Positions 16,707 through 26,032 are shown, numbered from the stretch's first letter. The stretch: DNA of 64,000 bases from an uncultured Lachnospiraceae bacterium (GCA_910584205.1 CAJUAA010000015.1:1-64000), one strand, 5' to 3'. The notes: generated from the letters alone by a model not told the origin. Numbers and translations are program-made.

Positions 16707-17422
16707 AAAAGCCGGAGGACTGTCTCGCGGCTCTGATCAGGAAAGAAATGACGCCGCAGGAGGTCTGCCGGGTATCCGGAGAATTTTTCATGGAGCCCTA
16801 TACGATGCTGGGTATCTGGATCGAGAGCTGCGGTCAGAGTGAGGGGGATATGGAACTGATGTCAAAGGCGGAGAGCTGTTTTGAACGCAACCCCATGTAT
16901 GCGTCCCGGTGCATTACCTATGCAGATCAGCCGCAGCTTTTTCTTGTCTTTTACCGGATCATGGAAAATGATTACACGGGCCGGATGGTCCGCATGCTCC
17001 GGGAACTTCAGAAAACCGTTTCCAGGGAACTGGATGTTTCCATGTGGGTGTGTATCGGGAAAGAGGTGTCCGGTCCGGAGCCTTTCCTGGATCTGGTACA
17101 GGAGATTCGGGGGAAGATCTGCCTGAGACATCTGTGCGGGGAAAATGCGGTCGTGGATCTTGCTGCGCTCTCCGGCAGGGAAGAGAAGCTTCTGGCGTGT
17201 TCTGAAGCATACCGGCGTCTTGCGGAGGCTCTCTATACCGCCGATGAGAAAAATGCGGCAGAAGAAAAGGAAAAACTTTTTGCCGGTTTTGAACAGCGGG
17301 AGCTCCCTGAGATGGAACAGGAGGCATTGGCAGTGATCCTTGCAGTGGGGGTGCGCTTCAGTATGGATAATTCCAGATTCCGGGATGTGTTCGGGCAGAA
17401 CTGTCCGATCCGAAGATCGTAA
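16703..17422 (+). pseudogene. Internal fragment of an AraC-type response regulator
   Basis: This frame, open from the kinase stop codon, encodes about 235 residues (ATG at 16748) matching the linker region between the receiver and the AraC DNA-binding domain of YesN-type regulators. Examples are FFMEPYTMLGIWIESCGQ, PQLFLVFYRIMEND and the helical ACSEAYRRLAEALYTADE. The N-terminal phospho-receiver domain and the C-terminal helix-turn-helix pair are both missing, so it cannot act as a regulator. It ends at a junction where the permease fragment begins. There is no proper ribosome site at 16748. Identification rests on context and general pattern. Confidence 0.6.
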
Positions 17423-17850
17423 ATTTCGTACTGGCGTTCGTATCTCTGTGGCGGTTCAGCGGCTATCATGTGATTCTGTTCATGGCAGCGCTTCAGTCGG
17501 TACCGGCAGACATTCTGGAATCCGCGAAGGTGGACGGGGCCAATACCTGGCAGCTGTTCCGGTACATACAGGTTCCGGCCATTATGCTGATGGTGGATTT
17601 TGTGTTGTTTGACAACATTCGGGGAGCCCTCCAGGTATTCGACATTCCGTTTGTCATGACAGCAGGAGGTCCAGGCTATGCGTCTTCGACCTTCACCCTG
17701 TATACGATCAAAACCGCGTTTACCTTCTCCAACTTTGGCATGGCTTCTACCATGGCGGTGGCGATCATGGTGATGATCATATTGATCTATGTGGTGCAGA
17801 ATCATCTGATCCACGGGCTGATCTTGAAAGACAGGAGGAAAGAAGCATGA
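17396..17850 (+). pseudogene. C-terminal fragment of a MalF/UgpA-type sugar permease
   Basis: From about 17401 the frame reads LSDPKIVNFVLAFVSLW and continues through the permease coupling motif AALQSVPADILESAKVDGA and FDIPFVMTAGGPGYASSTF to the natural C-terminus KDRRKEA. This is the last 145 or so residues of a roughly 290-residue binding-protein-dependent sugar permease. The front half and the whole substrate-binding-protein gene that normally precedes it are absent. It is followed at once by an intact second permease with a good ribosome site. With the fragments before it, it implies missing DNA rather than gradual decay, because the reading frames are otherwise clean. Confidence 0.85.
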
Positions 17851-18680
17851 CGAAAAAAGCAGTTGTACAGATCATCAAGCAGGTAATCTGCCTGTGCATG
17901 GTGGCCATTGTGCTGGCGCCGATCCTGCTGACCCTTTTTGCGGCGCTGAAGACCAAGGCGGACATGGCGGTTACATCCCCGCTCCTTCTGCTCTCTTTTG
18001 ACCGGGTCACATTTGAGAACTTTAAGGAAGTGCTGACGGATAAATATCTGCTTCTGGGTTTCAAAAATACCGGTATCATACTGATTGTTTCTCTCTTTTT
18101 TAACGTGCTGTTTGGAACGATCACGGCATTTGTCATCGAGAGATTTGAATTCCGCGGGAAGCGGATCGTGGTGGGGCTGTTTTTTATGGGGATGCTGATC
18201 CCGACCTTTGTTACAGAGATTGCGAGATTCCAGGTCATTCAGGGCCTGCATCTTTACAACACCATCTGGGCGCCCATCGTGATCTATGTGGCGTCGGATC
18301 TGATGCAGCTCTACATTTACCGGCAGTTTATCTCCGGAATACCGGTGGCGCTGGATGAGGCGGCGCTTCTGGACGGCTGTTCTTATTTCGGGCTGTTCGG
18401 CAGGATCATCTTTCCGCTGCTGGCGCCGGCCACTGCGACGGTATGCATTATCAAGGCTATCAACATCATCAATGACATGTACATTCCGTATCTGTATATG
18501 CCGAAGAACAGACTGCGTACGCTGACCACATTTCTGATGAACTATGCCAATGCCCAGCAGGGCTCCTGGCAGACCCTGGCAGCGGGTATCATTGTGATTA
18601 TGGTTCCTACGATAGCAATCTATATCTTCTTCCAGAAATATATCCTGGCAGGAGTAGCTGCGGGCGCGGTGAAAGAGTGA
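17847..18680 (+). CDS. Carbohydrate ABC transporter permease (MalG/UgpE-like)
   Basis: This 277-residue inner-membrane protein has six helices and looks complete. The coupling loop reads QFISGIPVALDEAALLDGCSYFGLF near residue 170 (read in two parts), typical of MalG-type permeases of the CUT1 family, and the C-terminus YILAGVAAGAVKE is a normal family ending. ATG overlaps the upstream fragment's stop and follows GGAGG. Its partner permease and binding protein are truncated or missing, so the importer as found here cannot be complete. It is followed directly by the beta-galactosidase subunits, suggesting a galactoside cargo (inference). Confidence 0.9.
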   Translation: MTKKAVVQIIKQVICLCMVAIVLAPILLTLFAALKTKADMAVTSPLLLLSFDRVTFENFKEVLTDKYLLLGFKNTGIILIVSLFFNVLFGTITAFVIERFEFRGKRIVVGLFFMGMLIPTFVTEIARFQVIQGLHLYNTIWAPIVIYVASDLMQLYIYRQFISGIPVALDEAALLDGCSYFGLFGRIIFPLLAPATATVCIIKAINIINDMYIPYLYMPKNRLRTLTTFLMNYANAQQGSWQTLAAGIIVIMVPTIAIYIFFQKYILAGVAAGAVKE

Positions 18681-18706
18681 AAAATTTTGATCAGGAGCAG
18701 CAGAGT

Positions 18707-20611
18707 ATGAATGCAGATATCAGATGGCTGGATGATCCGGAGATTTTCCGGGTGAACCAGCTTCCGGCACACAGTGACCATGAATTTTATGCATCGGAGG
18801 AAGAATGGAGCTCAGGAAAGAACTCTCTGGTCCAGTCTCTGAACGGGAACTGGCAGTTTTGGTATTCCCCAAATGCCATGAGCCGTCCGGCGGATTTCTT
18901 CCGTATGGATTATGACGCGTCGGATTTTGACCGGATTCAGGTTCCCGGTCATATCGAACTGGCGGGCTATGACCGGATCCATTATATCAATACCATGTAT
19001 CCCTGGGAGGGACAGGTTTACCGGAGGCCTGCTTACAGCCTGGGAAAGAATGACCGGGGAAGGGGCATGTTCAGTCAGGCAGAATATAATCCGGTGGGTT
19101 CTTACCGAAGGGAATTTGACCTGGAAAAAGGACTTCAGGGAAAGCAGGTGTTTATCCGGCTGGAAGGCGTGGAGCAGGCCATGTATGTGTGGCTGAACGG
19201 CTCCTTTGTGGGTTATGCAGAAGACAGCTTCACGCCTTCGGAATTCGATCTGACTCCGTATTTGAAGGCGGAAGGAAATCTTCTTGCAGTGGAAGTCCAC
19301 AAAAGGAGTAGCGCGGCATTTCTGGAAGACCAGGATTTCTTCCGCTTTTTCGGGATCTTCCGCAACGTGAGCCTGTATGCAAAGCCCCGGATGCATGTGG
19401 AAGATCTGTGGGTGAAGCCTGTATGGCATCCCGATGGAAGCGGCAGTATCTCGGCGGAATTCCGGGTGTCCATGGAAGAAGGCGTGTCCGGCAGGATGGA
19501 AATTCTGCTGAAGGACAGAAAAGAGCGGACCGTTTTCACGCATGAGATTCTGTTTCCGGGCGGCTGCTGCCGGGGAGTCGGGTGTGTCATGGGGCAGAAA
19601 GATCTGGGGACGGTAGAGGCCTGGGACATTGGTTCACCCTGTCTCTATCGGCTGGAAGTGCGGCTGTACGATACCCGGGGCAGGCTGTCGGAAGTGGTCC
19701 CGCTCCAACTGGGATTCCGGCGGATTGAGATCAAAGACAGGGTGATCCGGCTGAACGGAAAGCGCCTGATTATCAACGGCGTCAACCGGCACGAGTGGAG
19801 TCCCGAAAGCGGGAGATGCATCGGCATGGAAGAGATGAAGCGGGATATGGAAATTCTTCTGCAGAACCATATCAATGCGGTACGTACCTGCCATTATCCG
19901 GATCAGACCCCCTGGTATCGGCTCTGTGATGAGAACGGTATCTGTCTCATGGCAGAAGCGAATCTGGAGTCGCACGGAAGCTGGCAGAAGATGGGGGAGG
20001 TGGAGCCCTCCTGGAATGTACCCGGAAGCCTTTTGCAGTGGAAGGAAGCAGTGCTGGACCGGGTCCGGAGCAATTTTGAATGGTTTAAAAATCACCCTTC
20101 CGTCCTGTTCTGGTCTCTGGGAAATGAGTCCTATGCGGGAGATGTGCTGCTGGCGGCCAATGCCTGGCTGAAGGAAAGGGATGACAGCCGTCTGGTGCAC
20201 TATGAGGGAGTCTGCCGGAACCGGGAGTATGAAGATGGCATCTCCGATGTGGAGAGCCGCATGTACGCGCCGCCGGATGAGGTGCGTGCCTGGCTGGAGA
20301 ATGATCCCAAGAAGCCTTTCCTGATGTGTGAATACATGCATGATATGGGAAATTCTCTGGGAGGTATGGCTTCGTACATGGAGCTGCTGGATCAGTATGA
20401 AATGTATCAGGGCGGATTTATCTGGGATTTTATTGATCAGGCGCTCTATGTGGAAGATGAGATGACCGGACATCCGGCGCTGCGTTATGGCGGCGACTTT
20501 GATGATCGGCCATCCGACTACGCATTTTCAGGGAACGGCATCATTTTTGCGGACCGGACTGAGAAACCGGCCATGCAGGAAGTGAGGTATTTTTATGGAA
20601 AATACAGATAA
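18707..20611 (+). CDS. lacL: Beta-galactosidase large subunit (LacL type, GH2)
   Basis: This 634-residue GH2 enzyme subunit hydrolyses terminal beta-D-galactosides. The domain order is sugar-binding jelly roll, immunoglobulin-like domain and TIM barrel. Catalytic residues are present: acid/base Glu474 in SLGNESYAG and nucleophile Glu542 in MCEYMHDMGNSLGG. Length equals that of Lactobacillus LacL (about 626-628), much shorter than one-chain LacZ, and the missing C-terminal domain is supplied by the next gene. I choose ATG 18707, behind GGAG, because the protein then starts like known LacL (MNADIRWLDDPEIFRVNQLP). An in-frame GTG at 18677 overlapping the permease stop is an alternative. Confidence 0.93.
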   Translation: MNADIRWLDDPEIFRVNQLPAHSDHEFYASEEEWSSGKNSLVQSLNGNWQFWYSPNAMSRPADFFRMDYDASDFDRIQVPGHIELAGYDRIHYINTMYPWEGQVYRRPAYSLGKNDRGRGMFSQAEYNPVGSYRREFDLEKGLQGKQVFIRLEGVEQAMYVWLNGSFVGYAEDSFTPSEFDLTPYLKAEGNLLAVEVHKRSSAAFLEDQDFFRFFGIFRNVSLYAKPRMHVEDLWVKPVWHPDGSGSISAEFRVSMEEGVSGRMEILLKDRKERTVFTHEILFPGGCCRGVGCVMGQKDLGTVEAWDIGSPCLYRLEVRLYDTRGRLSEVVPLQLGFRRIEIKDRVIRLNGKRLIINGVNRHEWSPESGRCIGMEEMKRDMEILLQNHINAVRTCHYPDQTPWYRLCDENGICLMAEANLESHGSWQKMGEVEPSWNVPGSLLQWKEAVLDRVRSNFEWFKNHPSVLFWSLGNESYAGDVLLAANAWLKERDDSRLVHYEGVCRNREYEDGISDVESRMYAPPDEVRAWLENDPKKPFLMCEYMHDMGNSLGGMASYMELLDQYEMYQGGFIWDFIDQALYVEDEMTGHPALRYGGDFDDRPSDYAFSGNGIIFADRTEKPAMQEVRYFYGKYR

Positions 20612-21608
20612 AAAGCCGGAAGGCAGGGATCTGCTGCATCTTGTCTATGGAGATGTGACGCTGGGGATTCACGGGAGCCGGGACGGAGCGGAGTTTCATT
20701 ATCTGTTCTCCTATACGGCCGGCGGCATGGAATCGCTGGTATCCGGCGGCATGGAGTGGCTGTACCGGCCGCCGCGTCCCTGCTTCTGGCGGGCCTCCAC
20801 AGATAACGACCGGGGAAACGGTTTTGTCCTGAAGAGCGGTATGTGGCTGGCGGCCGATCAGTTTATCCGGTGCGGAAAGATCACTATATGGGTGGACGGA
20901 GAGAAGATTCCTTTTCCGTCCGCGCCGGAGAATAACAAATATACAGGCCGGGAAACGGCTTCAAAGGTACGGATTGCCTATACGTATGAAACAGTTACGG
21001 TTCCCCCTGCGCAGACCGAAGTGTTTTATGAGATCGATGTCAGAGGCGCGATACAGATCCGGGCCCATTATCATGGAATGCAGGGGCTTCCGGAACTTCC
21101 GCTTTTCGGCATGCGTTTCGTCATGCCCACCTGTGCGGACGGATTTACTTATGAGGGATTGTCCGGGGAAACATATCCGGACAGAAAGGCGGGAGGGATT
21201 CCGGGAATCTATAAGGTAAAAGGACTTCCGGTTACGCCCTACCTGGTCCCTCAGGACTGCGGAATGCATATGGACACTGCCTGGGTGGAAATACAGAGGA
21301 GCCGGAGGCTGGATAACAGGAAAAGCGTTTCCGGAAGCGCCGCCCTCCGGTTTCAGTGTGAAAAAGGCAGGCTGTTTGCGTTCTCCTGTCTGCCCTATAC
21401 CGCATCCGAACTGGAAAATGCCCTCCATCAGGAGGAGCTGCCGCCGCCCAGACGGACCGTCCTTGGCATCTTCGGAGCGGTCAGAGGAGTGGGAGGCATC
21501 GACAGCTGGGGCGCGGATGTGGAGAGCGCATACAGAATTGATGCGGAAAACGACATCCGGTACGCTTTTGGAATTCAACCGGGAGCAGAAGAAAAAAATA
21601 CTGTTTGA
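20595..21608 (+). CDS. lacM: Beta-galactosidase small subunit (LacM type)
   Basis: This 337-residue protein corresponds to the C-terminal beta-sandwich (Bgal_small_N, domain 5) of LacZ. In one-chain enzymes that domain completes the active site. Landmarks are RPCFWRASTDNDRGNGF near residue 65, PLFGMRFVMP and YTASELENALHQEELP. It overlaps lacL by 17 bases in another frame, with a GTGAGG site inside lacL, the arrangement known from lactobacilli and leuconostocs where LacL and LacM form a heterodimer. A terminator follows five bases after the stop. Confidence 0.93.
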   Translation: MENTDKKPEGRDLLHLVYGDVTLGIHGSRDGAEFHYLFSYTAGGMESLVSGGMEWLYRPPRPCFWRASTDNDRGNGFVLKSGMWLAADQFIRCGKITIWVDGEKIPFPSAPENNKYTGRETASKVRIAYTYETVTVPPAQTEVFYEIDVRGAIQIRAHYHGMQGLPELPLFGMRFVMPTCADGFTYEGLSGETYPDRKAGGIPGIYKVKGLPVTPYLVPQDCGMHMDTAWVEIQRSRRLDNRKSVSGSAALRFQCEKGRLFAFSCLPYTASELENALHQEELPPPRRTVLGIFGAVRGVGGIDSWGADVESAYRIDAENDIRYAFGIQPGAEEKNTV

Positions 21609-21612
21609 TCAG

Positions 21613-21652
21613 AAAAAAGACGGCATGTCATAATGGACGTGCTGTCTTTTTT
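21613..21652 (+). terminator. Intrinsic terminator after lacM
   Basis: A 17-base stem with two G-T pairs (AAAAAAGACGGCATGTC / GACGTGCTGTCTTTTTT) and a six-base loop; the T-rich arm serves as the U-tract. Confidence 0.85.
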
Positions 21653-21771
21653 GATAAAAAAAAGCGCCGATTCTCCTATTGCCGGAGGACAGAAAACTGT
21701 ATATACTTAAGGACAGAAGAAACTGTTGTTTGCAGGAACGATGTTATACAGGAGGAAACGGGGGGCAGGAA

Positions 21772-23934
21772 ATGGCGAAGACAAGGGGCAGGGTGACGCT
21801 GCCAAGCGAAGCCGGTTTTCTAAGCGAGACGAAGGAGATGCTCGCGCGCTGGGGCGCCGACGCGCTTCGGGACAGCGACGGGACGAAGCTGGATCCGGAG
21901 ATTAAAAAACTGGATGCGAAGATTTATACGACCTATTTTGTGGCAAGAGGGCACAACGAATTTGCCAGGGAGCATATGGAAGAGTGCCAGCAGCTTTATC
22001 TGATGTCCAGACGATGTACTGCAGTGGACGAAGAGCTGCGGATTTCTTTTATGGAGGGCTATTACGGGGAGCAGGTGGTTCCGGATTATCTGCATGATCC
22101 GAAGGAATGGTGGGAGGTCATGGACCGGACCGCCGGGCAGCCGGTGCCTGCCGGGGGCTGGGAACTGGACCCGGAGCGTCATCAGGTCTGTGTGCGGAAG
22201 GCGGAACCGTTTCATGAGTATACGGTGAGCTTTCTTGTGTATGCGGTGTGGGATCCCACGCAGATGTACAACCACATCACCAACAACTGGGGGGACAGGC
22301 CCCATGAGATTCCGTTTGATGTGCGCCAGACGTCTTCCGGACAGTTTGCGAAGGAATACCTGATCCGGTGGCTGAAGGAAAATCCGGACACGGATGTGGT
22401 CCGCTTTACTACGTTTTTCTATCATTTTACGCTGGTATTCAACCAGGAGGCAAAGGAAAAATTTGTGGACTGGTTCGGCTACGGAGGCACCGTATCCGTA
22501 AAAGCGCTGCAGGAATTTGAGGCGGAGTACGGTTACCGGCTGCGCCCGGAGGACCTGGTGGACAACGGATATTACAATACGCCCTTCCGGGTGCCTGCAA
22601 AGGCATATCGGGATTACATGGATTTTATCCAGCGGTTTGTGGCGAAAAAGGCGGCGGAGCTGGTGGCGCTGGTCCATAAGGCCGGGAAAGAGGCCATGAT
22701 GTTCCTGGGGGACAACTGGATCGGCACGGAGCCCTACGGCCCGTATTTTGAAAGCATCGGCCTGGACGCGGTGGTGGGAAGCGTGGGCGGGGGCGCTACG
22801 CTGCGGCTGATCTCGGACATTCCAGGCGTGAAGTATACAGAAGGACGTTTTCTGCCGTATTTCTTTCCGGATACGTTTTATGAAGGAAACGATCCGTGCG
22901 TTGAAGCAAGAGAGAACTGGCTGTCTGCCAGAAGAGCGCTTATGAGAAAGCCTCTGGACCGCATCGGCTACGGCGGCTACCTGAGTCTGGCTTATCAGTT
23001 TCCGGAGTTTACGGACTATATCGAGAAGCTTACCGATGAATTCCGGGACATTTACGATAAAATTCACGGCAGGAAGCCGTACTGCGGACTGAAAGCGGCG
23101 GTCTTGAACTGCTGGGGCAGGCTTCGTTCTTGGCAGGCGTATATGGTGGCCCACGCCCTCTGGTATAAGCAGACCTATTCGTATTTCGGGATGCTGGAAG
23201 CCTTGAGCGGCATGAGCGTGGACGTGTGTTTCCTGAGCTTTGATGAGATCCTCTCGTCCGGAATCCCGGAGGATGTGGATGTGATCATCAATGCGGGAGA
23301 TGCGGGCAGCGCATATTCCGGCGGTTCCCGCTGGGAGGATGAAAAGCTTGTCAGCCTGGTCAGGCGCTGGGTCCATGAAGGCGGCGGACTGGTGGGGATC
23401 GGCGAGCCGTCGGCGGTACATAAAAACGGAAGGTTTTTCCAGCTGGCGGATGTGTTCGGCGTGGAGAAGGAACTGGGCTTTACCCTGTCGACTGATAAAT
23501 ATTTCACAAAGCCCCTGGAGCAGCATTACCTCACGCAGGACCGGACCGGCCCCTTTGACTTTGGAGAGGGCATGAAAAACATCTATGCGCTGGGGGCAGA
23601 TACGGAGATTGTGGAATATTCTGATCATGAGGTCCATCTGGCGGTCCACCCTTACGGAAAGGGGAAAAGCGTGTATATGGCCGGACTTCCCTACAGCTGC
23701 GAGAACACCCGTCTTCTGCTCCGGTCCCTGTACTGCGCGGCCGGTCAGGAGGAGAAGCTGTACCGCTGGTATGCGGATGATCCTCAGTGCGAGGTTCACG
23801 CGTATCCAAAGGCCGGTATCTATGCGGTACTGAACAACAGCGGCGAAGAGCGGTCTACGACCGTGTACGACGGCCTGGGCAGGACGGAGCAGATCACGCT
23901 GGAGGCGGGAGCCATCCGGTGGAAAACCATATAG
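21772..23934 (+). CDS. lnpA: 1,3-beta-galactosyl-N-acetylhexosamine phosphorylase (GH112)
   Basis: This 720-residue cytoplasmic phosphorylase cleaves Gal-beta-1,3-GalNAc (galacto-N-biose, mucin core) and/or Gal-beta-1,3-GlcNAc (lacto-N-biose, milk glycans) into galactose-1-phosphate and the free N-acetylhexosamine. GH112 hallmarks are GRVTLPSEAGFLSETKEM at the start, WGADALRDSDGTKLD (general-acid Asp region), TTFFYHFTLVFNQ and MFLGDNWIGTEPYG. No signal peptide is seen, matching action after uptake. Start 21772 follows a purine-rich GGCAGGA; in-frame codons upstream fall in the leader. GNB versus LNB preference cannot be settled by eye. It heads the hexosamine-galactoside locus reaching to nahK. 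Confidence 0.93.
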   Translation: MAKTRGRVTLPSEAGFLSETKEMLARWGADALRDSDGTKLDPEIKKLDAKIYTTYFVARGHNEFAREHMEECQQLYLMSRRCTAVDEELRISFMEGYYGEQVVPDYLHDPKEWWEVMDRTAGQPVPAGGWELDPERHQVCVRKAEPFHEYTVSFLVYAVWDPTQMYNHITNNWGDRPHEIPFDVRQTSSGQFAKEYLIRWLKENPDTDVVRFTTFFYHFTLVFNQEAKEKFVDWFGYGGTVSVKALQEFEAEYGYRLRPEDLVDNGYYNTPFRVPAKAYRDYMDFIQRFVAKKAAELVALVHKAGKEAMMFLGDNWIGTEPYGPYFESIGLDAVVGSVGGGATLRLISDIPGVKYTEGRFLPYFFPDTFYEGNDPCVEARENWLSARRALMRKPLDRIGYGGYLSLAYQFPEFTDYIEKLTDEFRDIYDKIHGRKPYCGLKAAVLNCWGRLRSWQAYMVAHALWYKQTYSYFGMLEALSGMSVDVCFLSFDEILSSGIPEDVDVIINAGDAGSAYSGGSRWEDEKLVSLVRRWVHEGGGLVGIGEPSAVHKNGRFFQLADVFGVEKELGFTLSTDKYFTKPLEQHYLTQDRTGPFDFGEGMKNIYALGADTEIVEYSDHEVHLAVHPYGKGKSVYMAGLPYSCENTRLLLRSLYCAAGQEEKLYRWYADDPQCEVHAYPKAGIYAVLNNSGEERSTTVYDGLGRTEQITLEAGAIRWKTI

Positions 23935-24052
23935 GCAGATGCAGCATTCGTCATGCAGAACATATGGGCAGTGTCAAGTGACCTGTAAAAAACAGCAATG
24001 GACCGCACAGGCTCCAGAAGGGGAACTGCGGAATTTTAAGGAGGAAAGAAAA

Positions 24053-24973
24053 ATGAAGAAACCAGTACTCGTCATTATGGCAGCAGGCATGGGAAGCCGC
24101 TACGGCGGTCTGAAGCAAATTGATCCGGTGGATGCGGACGGACATATCATCATGGACTTTTCCATCTATGATGCAGTGAAGGCAGGGTTTGAGAAGGTCA
24201 TCTTTATCATTAAGAAGGAGAATGAGAAGGATTTTAAAGGGACCATCGGAAACCGCATGGAGCAGAGAATTAAGGTGGAATATGCTTTCCAGGAGATGGA
24301 AAATCTGCCGGAGGGCTTCCAGGCGCCGGAAGGCCGGGTGAAGCCCTGGGGAACGGCTCATGCAGTGCTGTCCTGTCTGCCGCTGGTGGACGGTCCCTTT
24401 GCCGTCATCAACGCGGATGATTACTACGGACAGCAGGCGTTTCAGATGATCTATGATTTCCTGTCGTCTCATGAGGATACGGACCGATACCAGTATACGA
24501 TGGTAGGATATCTGCTGAAGAATACACTTACAGAGAACGGACATGTGGCCAGAGGCGTCTGCGAGACGGATGAGAACGGGAAACTGACCGAGATCGTGGA
24601 GCGGGTCCGCATTGAGAAAAGAGAGGACGGTCCGGCGTATACGGAAGACGACGGAGCGGCCTGGACGCCCCTTGCGGAGGATGCAGTAGTATCCATGAAC
24701 ATGTGGGGCTTTACAAAGAGCATGATGGGAGAGATCCGGGACCGGTTCGCTGCATTCCTGACAGAGAATTTACCGAAAAATCCGCTGAAATGCGAATATT
24801 TTCTGCCCTTTGTGGTGGATGAACTGATCCAGGAGAAAAAGGCGGAGGTGACCGTCTTAAAATCCAGAGACCGCTGGTACGGGGTGACCTATCGGGAGGA
24901 TAAGCCGGTGGTGGTAAAAGCCATCCAGTCGCTGAAGGATCAAGGCCTGTATCCGCAGAAGCTGTGGGAATAA
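24053..24973 (+). CDS. Sugar-1-phosphate nucleotidyltransferase
   Basis: This 306-residue enzyme of the NTP_transferase family has the signature MAAGMGSRYGGLKQ (residues 8-21) and the metal-binding NADDYYG near residue 127. Such enzymes join a sugar-1-phosphate to a nucleoside triphosphate. The gene sits between lnpA and the transporter-nahK genes. Bifidobacterial lnp operons carry a GalT-type uridylyltransferase instead, so this one may make UDP-HexNAc from the NahK product or UDP-galactose from galactose-1-phosphate (inference). AAGGAGG precedes the start. An earlier in-frame ATG at 23939 has no ribosome site. Confidence 0.85.
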   Translation: MKKPVLVIMAAGMGSRYGGLKQIDPVDADGHIIMDFSIYDAVKAGFEKVIFIIKKENEKDFKGTIGNRMEQRIKVEYAFQEMENLPEGFQAPEGRVKPWGTAHAVLSCLPLVDGPFAVINADDYYGQQAFQMIYDFLSSHEDTDRYQYTMVGYLLKNTLTENGHVARGVCETDENGKLTEIVERVRIEKREDGPAYTEDDGAAWTPLAEDAVVSMNMWGFTKSMMGEIRDRFAAFLTENLPKNPLKCEYFLPFVVDELIQEKKAEVTVLKSRDRWYGVTYREDKPVVVKAIQSLKDQGLYPQKLWE

Positions 24974-24974
24974 A

Positions 24975-25055
24975 GCCGGTATGCGGTTTCTCCGGTCCCG
25001 CCGCCTGGCATGAAAGCCGATATGCGGTCCTCCGGTTCTGCCGCCTGACACGAAA
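24975..25055. repeat. Two-copy imperfect tandem repeat, 41 and 40 bases
   Basis: Copies at 24975-25015 and 25016-25055 share GCCG-TATGCGGT and CCGCCTG blocks and fill most of the gap between the convergent nucleotidyltransferase and AraC genes. No terminator-like T-run is seen. Confidence 0.7.
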
Positions 25056-25061
25056 GCCGGC

Positions 25062-25964
25062 TCAGCCTGGCTGATCCGAAAGCGCCTTGATGGAAGAGGC
25101 GTATTCGGAAGGGGTCATGCCGGTGATCCGCTTAAACTGTCTGGAAAAATAATGGATGGAGGAAAATCCAAGGGCATCTGCGATCTGCGTAAAGTTGTAA
25201 TGGTGTTCCCGGATCATCTGTCTGGCCAGATCCACTTTCATCCTTGAGAAATATTCGATGGCACCATAGCCGCTCCTGGTCCGAAACAGCTTCTGAAGCT
25301 GGGAGCGGCCTATGGAATTGCTTCTGCAGAGCTGCTCGATGGTCAGATTCTCGTTGATATGGGTCTCCATATATTCCAGAATCTGCGAGAAGAGCTCTCC
25401 GTCCGCCTTCTGCTTGATGGATTTGACGATGGCAGGATTGACCGGTGCGGTGCGGACCATGTACCGGCGGATCAGCTGGATCAGGAGCTGCTCCAGATAC
25501 AGTCGGATCAGCTGTTCCCCGGCAAAACGGGGACTTTCCGCACGGATCAGTTCTTCCTGGTAGGGATCATCCATCCGTCCCTCAAATACATGTCTGGCTT
25601 CCTGAATGATCTGCGCCAGGAGGATCCGCTCCGGTTCGCTGATCTTCAACACCTTTTCTTCAAAAAAAGTCATTACCGGCGAAGTGCAGGAAAAGGACAT
25701 GACCACCAGATTGGGGGCGATCAGCCCGTTGGATTTCACATCATGAAACTCGTTTGGCTTATGGAAAATGATGTCTCCCTTTTTCAGCACATGGAATTTT
25801 TCCCCGGCCATGACATTCACTTCTCCTTTGTCAACGCATAAAAATTCCCAGAAATCATGGGATTCTCCCGGAAAAGAAAAATCACACATGTATTCAAAAT
25901 AATGGATGGAATAGATCTCGTGAATAGTCAGGATATCCTGCAGGGAAACGCTTTTGTAACTCAT
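25062..25964 (-). CDS. AraC-family transcriptional regulator
   Basis: This 300-residue regulator has an N-terminal cupin-type sensing domain (WEFLCVDKGEVNVM and LKKGDIIFHKPNEFHDVK, residues 38-75). Two C-terminal helix-turn-helix motifs follow, at about 200-295: LTIEQLCRSNSIGRSQLQKLF and the signature FTQIADALGFSSIHYFSRQFKRITGMTPSEY (each read in parts). It is divergent from the transporter operon, and the gap holds two near-identical 16-base sites, so it probably activates the operon in response to an imported sugar or its phosphate and controls itself. Start after AAAGGAG. Confidence 0.92.
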   Translation of the reverse strand: MSYKSVSLQDILTIHEIYSIHYFEYMCDFSFPGESHDFWEFLCVDKGEVNVMAGEKFHVLKKGDIIFHKPNEFHDVKSNGLIAPNLVVMSFSCTSPVMTFFEEKVLKISEPERILLAQIIQEARHVFEGRMDDPYQEELIRAESPRFAGEQLIRLYLEQLLIQLIRRYMVRTAPVNPAIVKSIKQKADGELFSQILEYMETHINENLTIEQLCRSNSIGRSQLQKLFRTRSGYGAIEYFSRMKVDLARQMIREHHYNFTQIADALGFSSIHYFSRQFKRITGMTPSEYASSIKALSDQPG

Positions 25965-25989
25965 GCTCTGTCCGCTCCTTTCTGGAAAT

Positions 25990-26005
25990 GGGCTGATTAT
26001 GCAAA
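25990..26005 (+). promoter_or_regulatory. Candidate AraC operator, regulator-proximal copy
   Basis: GGGCTGATTATGCAAA lies downstream of the regulator's -10 box, in its transcribed leader, a position suited to autorepression. It matches the copy at 26223-26238 at 15 of 16 bases in the same orientation. Confidence 0.6.
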
Positions 26006-26026
26006 TTTTTTATCCTATTTGATACC

Positions 26027-26032
26027 ATTATA
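26027..26032 (-). promoter_or_regulatory. -10 box of the AraC regulator gene
   Basis: TATAAT on the minus strand, 63 bases before the start codon. The -35 region (TTTTCT at 26055-26050) is weak. Confidence 0.5.

Noticed and set aside
21820..23799. A 659-codon minus-strand open frame under lnpA
   Set aside because: The plus strand has the complete GH112 enzyme; the antisense product is low-quality sequence.
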